A stretch of 17,734 nucleotides of DNA from Casp-Chloro-G3 sp002816715. Lineage in GTDB: Bacteria > Chloroflexota > Dehalococcoidia > Lucifugimonadales > UBA3495. Under the pieces are notes generated by a model that was given only the letters and a program-made list of their open reading frames with translations, was not told where the DNA came from and ran no database searches. A program made the position numbers and the translations under genes. The stretch spans positions 1-17,734 of the forward strand of contig JAQBUV010000052.1 in NCBI GenBank assembly GCA_027623815.1. The letters are read 5' to 3'. Of this stretch, positions 14,695 through 17,734 are shown piece after piece (position 1 is the stretch's first letter; every line of letters starts with the position of its first letter).

Positions 14695-15708
14695 TCAGCC
14701 ATCAATTCGGCGTGACATCAACCGTTTGACCACCAGGATGCTCAACAAAGCCAGGATCACCACCGTTGTGATCCCTTCCAGCACCCGCCAGACAATGGGT
14801 GTGCCTTCATATCGGCTAAGGGATAGGTCGACCGCCAGGGCCGGATCTACTTCGTCCACCGACTGGTCGTCCACCGCAGACTGGGAATTAGCTATGGCAT
14901 CTTCTGACTGATTGGCAGGTTTTTCCGAAAAGCCGGTGCCCTCAATTGGGTTATCTTGCAACTCGGTTGCATCGGTTGCATCGGTTGCACCGGCAGGGCC
15001 GGCGGCACCGGCTGCCCCAGTGGCTGACCCGTCCACGCCGGGGATTGCTTCGACGGCCAGCACCATTGTCTCCGGTTGTACGTCGGCGGCAGGCGGAGCC
15101 AGCCCCGGCGACACTTTGACTGAGTCTGGAAGTTCTTCCGCGACTCTCGGAGCCTGTATCGAATCTGCTGCTGGGACGGCGGTTGGTTCCGGCTGGTCAG
15201 CTGCCAATGCCTCAGACGATGTGACTTGAGGCTGGGAGGTAGGCATCGCCGCGGACAAGCCAGCCTCTGGTGCAGCGGCGGGCGGCAGAGACTGGACCGA
15301 GCGTTCGGCGGTCTGATTCGAAATACCTGTCTGGGCGATTGGGGCGAGCAGCCCAAGAGTATCGGCGGAGACCATGATTGCCAATGCCAACCCGGCCAGT
15401 GAAGCCGCCCCAGCGTAGGCCCAGCTTGGCGCTCTCAGGGGGAGTGGTTGGCGCACTATAACTGGCCTCGATATCGGGGCCGCCGCTAATGTAAAGCTGC
15501 GGGTGGCGGTCAACTCTGGCAATGCCTGTAGCAGGGAGACGGTGGATTGAAGACTGTCCACTTCGTTCCGGCATAAGTCACAGGAATCCAACTGTCGGGT
15601 GACTCGTGCTTGGGCAGCGGTATCCAGCCGTCCGTCCAAGTACTCAGAAAGTAGTTCAAGTTTTAGGTGTCTATGTCGTCCAAAAATCCACATATCGCTA
15701 ATTACCAT
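14695..15708 (-). CDS. Membrane anti-sigma factor with zinc-finger-like N-terminus
   Basis: Probably binds and holds the ECF sigma factor encoded just upstream. The cytoplasmic N-terminus (about 14-55) resembles the anti-sigma zinc finger (zf-HC2): HLKLELLSEYLDGRL then QLDSCDLCRNEV with C43 and C46; the histidine expected four residues before the first cysteine is Q39. Two membrane segments are visible, about 96-118 and 308-328, so a Pro/Ala/Glu-rich stretch of about 190 residues lies outside. The short C-terminal tail is basic (KRLMSRR). The start ATG 15708 overlaps the sigma stop by 11 bases, which indicates translational coupling. The 337-residue length comes mainly from the extracellular linker. 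Confidence 0.8.
   Translation of the reverse strand: MVISDMWIFGRHRHLKLELLSEYLDGRLDTAAQARVTRQLDSCDLCRNEVDSLQSTVSLLQALPELTATRSFTLAAAPISRPVIVRQPLPLRAPSWAYAGAASLAGLALAIMVSADTLGLLAPIAQTGISNQTAERSVQSLPPAAAPEAGLSAAMPTSQPQVTSSEALAADQPEPTAVPAADSIQAPRVAEELPDSVKVSPGLAPPAADVQPETMVLAVEAIPGVDGSATGAAGAAGPAGATDATDATELQDNPIEGTGFSEKPANQSEDAIANSQSAVDDQSVDEVDPALAVDLSLSRYEGTPIVWRVLEGITTVVILALLSILVVKRLMSRRIDG
14963..14989. repeat. Three perfect 9-bp tandem repeats inside the anti-sigma gene
   Basis: TCGGTTGCA occurs three times without spacing, in frame, giving repeated Ala-Thr-Asp in the extracellular linker. Slippage here would change linker length without a frameshift. Confidence 0.85.
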
Positions 15709-16330
15709 GACGGAACCGGGCCGGTAAAAGTTCCCCGGCCCCTCTCAAATAGTCCCGAAGCTCGCCCCGCGCCCGGCTGATTCGCGATTTCACCGTGCCC
15801 AACGAGCAGTTCATCACCTGGGCGGCCTCTTCGTAGCTAAAGCCTTGCACATCGACCAGGGTTATCGCCAACCGTCGATCTTCGGAGAGGCTAGCCAAGC
15901 CTGACTGAATAGTGCGCCGTAACTCGCCCTGTTCAGCTAGGTCTTCGGGCGACGGCTGTCCCGACGGCAGATCAACTGCCGATCGGGTAGTGTCGTCAGA
16001 ATCGGTGGGCGTTGGGTCAAGGGAGACGGTGGGCCGGGCGCGCTGTGAGCGCAGCATGTCCCGGCAGGAGTTGGCGACGATGCGCATTACCCACGCCTTG
16101 AGGTTTTCACCGCGAAACTGGGAAAAGGCCCGGTACCCGGAAACGAAGCTTTCCTGAACGGCATCCTCGGCCAGCGACCAATCGCTCAACAGACGCCGGG
16201 CCAGGTTGTACGCCTGGGATTGGTGGGTCTCGATGATGCAATTGTAGCAGTAGGTCTGCCCGGTGCGGTCTTGCACCGGCAACGGGACATGATTGGCACA
16301 GGGAAATTGTTCTGGCGCGGCTACCATCAA
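15698..16330 (-). CDS. ECF-type RNA polymerase sigma factor with CxxH/CxxC N-terminal extension
   Basis: Directs RNA polymerase to stress promoters. Region 2 (about 38-98) has YNLARRLLSDWSLAEDAVQESF and AWVMRIVANSCRDMLR; region 4 (about 140-200) has LSEDRRLAITLVDVQGFSYEEAA and GTVKSRISRARGELR. Ahead of region 2 is an extension of about 35 residues with CANH (C11, H14) and CYNC (C28, C31), which looks like a small zinc-binding knuckle. Starts at TTG 16330 or ATG 16327 are possible; GAGGA precedes them. The stop overlaps the anti-sigma start. The acyl-CoA dehydrogenase gene ends 40 bases upstream on the same strand. Confidence 0.9.
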   Translation of the reverse strand: MMVAAPEQFPCANHVPLPVQDRTGQTYCYNCIIETHQSQAYNLARRLLSDWSLAEDAVQESFVSGYRAFSQFRGENLKAWVMRIVANSCRDMLRSQRARPTVSLDPTPTDSDDTTRSAVDLPSGQPSPEDLAEQGELRRTIQSGLASLSEDRRLAITLVDVQGFSYEEAAQVMNCSLGTVKSRISRARGELRDYLRGAGELLPARFRHGN

Positions 16331-16370
16331 CCGCGACGGTCCTCAGACCAGAGAGTCGAGAAAATGGTCG

Positions 16371-17603
16371 CTATCCCTGGTAATTGACCCGCCCGTCCAG
16401 CAAGGCCCGCGACATCACAAACTTGTGAATCTCGGAAGTGCCGCCGCCAATCCGGGCGTGACGCAGCATGTGGTACCAGTGGGGAATGGGCATATCCACG
16501 GTTTCCCCAATGCCACCGAATACCTGCATGATTTTGTCGATGCTCCGCCAACCCCACTCTCCGGCACAGTATTTAACCATTGAAGCTTCTACCCTGACAT
16601 CTTCCCCATTATCCGCTTTTGCGGCGGTCTCACGGGTCAAGGCGCGTAAAGCCATTATATCGATGTACACGTCGGTGAGCATCCATTGGATGGCCTGCCG
16701 GTCGGCAATTGGGCGACCGTAGGTAACTCGCTGCTTGGCCCAGTCAATAGCCATGTCCAGAGCGCGGCTGAGGATGCCTATCGCCATCGAGCCGCGCAAC
16801 AAGCGGTCGTGGTGCACCAACCACTGCTGCCCCAGGGTAAAGCCGTGGCCAACTTCGCCCAACACCTGAGTCTGAGGCACCCGAACATTGTCCAGATGCA
16901 CCAGATTCTGTTGCGCTCGGCTGGGCATAGTCCAAACGTGGATCGGGTCAAAACTCATCCCCGGCGTGGGGTTGTCGATGATGAACATGGTGATGCCGCC
17001 CCGTTGCCGCTTCTCCGGGTCGGTGACCGCCTGCACCAGCAGGTAGTCGGAGCTGGCCGCGCCCGATATGAACATCTTGGTGCCGTTGATGACCCAGTCA
17101 TCGCCGTCCTTGACGGCACGAGTCTGCATCATTCCGCCGGGGTCGGAACCGGCCTGAGGTTCGGTCTGCCCGAAGGCGTAGTAAAGATCACCGTTAATCG
17201 CTGGGTACAGGTACTTCTGCTCCTGCTCCGGGGTGCAGGCCCCAATCATGAACATGGGCACCGGAGAAGTGGGTAAATGCAGGATGCTCTTGTGCACCTC
17301 TTCTTCCAACATGACGTGTCCCAGCGCGCCCATGCCGCCGCCGCCGTACTCTTCAGGCACAAACGAGGTGTAAATCCCGGTGTCTCGGGAAATCTGGTGC
17401 AGACGATCCCATTTGTCCTTGGGCAAGGTACCCAGTATGCCCGGCACCGCTTCCAGAATTCCCCGGGGCGCGCCCTCGTTCTCCTCTCCGTCCTGAGGCG
17501 GATGGGACAGAAACTCGGATTCCAGGGGGATGCACTCCTCGCGGACAATCTGGCGAATGGTGTTCTTCAGGGCATCAAGTTCTGGGGGAAGTCCGGGCTG
17601 CAT
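16371..17603 (-). CDS. Acyl-CoA dehydrogenase family protein, atypical active site
   Basis: An FAD-dependent acyl-CoA dehydrogenase-fold protein of 410 residues. Family motifs are clear: FVPEEYGGGGMGALG (81-95), YAFGQTEPQAGSDPGGM (142-158) for FAD and substrate, WVINGTKMFISGA (170-182), RVTYGRPIADRQAIQ (292-306) and QVFGGIGETVDMPIPHWYHMLR. The catalytic base of medium-chain enzymes sits in YEGT; here that place reads GGGT (G387). At the alternative position used by isovaleryl-CoA and long-chain enzymes (E-R) the sequence has D266-R. It may therefore use aspartate or catalyse another reaction, as ACAD10/11-like or CoA-free relatives do. ATG 17603 has GGGAGAG about 7 bases upstream. The substrate is unknown. 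Confidence 0.92.
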   Translation of the reverse strand: MQPGLPPELDALKNTIRQIVREECIPLESEFLSHPPQDGEENEGAPRGILEAVPGILGTLPKDKWDRLHQISRDTGIYTSFVPEEYGGGGMGALGHVMLEEEVHKSILHLPTSPVPMFMIGACTPEQEQKYLYPAINGDLYYAFGQTEPQAGSDPGGMMQTRAVKDGDDWVINGTKMFISGAASSDYLLVQAVTDPEKRQRGGITMFIIDNPTPGMSFDPIHVWTMPSRAQQNLVHLDNVRVPQTQVLGEVGHGFTLGQQWLVHHDRLLRGSMAIGILSRALDMAIDWAKQRVTYGRPIADRQAIQWMLTDVYIDIMALRALTRETAAKADNGEDVRVEASMVKYCAGEWGWRSIDKIMQVFGGIGETVDMPIPHWYHMLRHARIGGGTSEIHKFVMSRALLDGRVNYQG

Positions 17604-17734
17604 GACAAACTCTCCCTAGGGAAAATTAACTGAGGCGGCGAATTTTGATACTTAGCAGTTGGGGAGCAGAGACTAGTGGAATGGGCACACAAACTTCAAG
17701 CCATTGACTACCGCGTGGCCGTCGGAGGCTTGGT
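17604..17734. other. Right edge, upstream of the acyl-CoA dehydrogenase gene
   Basis: Contains the ribosome-binding site within the palindrome TCCCTAGGGA and presumably the promoter of the leftward gene. I see no convincing -35/-10 pair and no gene in the remaining sequence. Confidence 0.3.

Noticed and set aside
16686..17276. 196-residue ORF on the plus strand opposite the acyl-CoA dehydrogenase
   Set aside because: Antisense shadow, His/Val/Gln-rich, without ribosome-binding site or family motif.
1..17734. CRISPR array, tRNA, rRNA or insertion sequence
   Set aside because: No regularly spaced repeats, no cloverleaf or rRNA-like stretch, and no transposase ORF found on reading.

Overview
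The window looks like a chromosomal segment of a free-living bacterium with moderately high GC. I favour an uncultured Chloroflexota (Dehalococcoidia/SAR202-like). Reasons are the CetZ-like tubulin, the short threonyl-tRNA synthetase without a TGS domain, the lipoproteins, and the short GC-rich hairpins at gene ends. This placement is inference; no rRNA or marker alignment was possible. There are thirteen protein genes and no RNA genes.

Layout, left to right. A MITE-like 148-bp element with hairpins lies beyond the end of a DUF255/YyaL thioredoxin-fold protein (minus strand). Divergent from it is a lipoprotein of the TlpA/AhpC thioredoxin family. Its reading frame is interrupted only by a TGA, exactly where the first active-site cysteine should be, followed by a SECIS-like hairpin, so it is very probably a selenoprotein. 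An HSL-type alpha/beta hydrolase follows on the same strand. An AT-richer, probably acquired RelA/SpoT-domain gene (minus) comes next, then thrS and plsY (minus). A CetZ/tubulin-like GTPase and prfB (release factor 2, with the classical +1 frameshift at CTT TGA C) are on the plus strand.

The rest is on the minus strand. Read in the direction of transcription it is: an acyl-CoA dehydrogenase; an ECF sigma factor with a zinc-finger-like N-terminus; its overlapping membrane anti-sigma factor; a SIMPL-domain lipoprotein with a candidate ECF promoter in front; and the riboflavin genes ribD-ribE-ribBA behind their own sigma70-type promoter.

Functional themes. The two divergent genes at 227-3229 both carry thioredoxin folds and share a control region with a perfect 13-bp inverted repeat. 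The window contains two differently recoded UGA codons: one read as selenocysteine (inferred) and one as the autoregulatory frameshift of RF2, the factor that reads UGA. TGA also serves as an ordinary stop (for example at the end of the CetZ-like gene), so the recoding is local and not a changed genetic code. The sigma/anti-sigma/SIMPL block looks like an envelope-stress unit. The rib block supplies most of riboflavin synthesis but lacks ribH here.

Most notable points: the UXXC lipoprotein, the bacterial CetZ-like GTPase with the tubulin motif and T7 glutamate, the isolated RelA/SpoT protein, and the acyl-CoA dehydrogenase without the usual catalytic glutamate.
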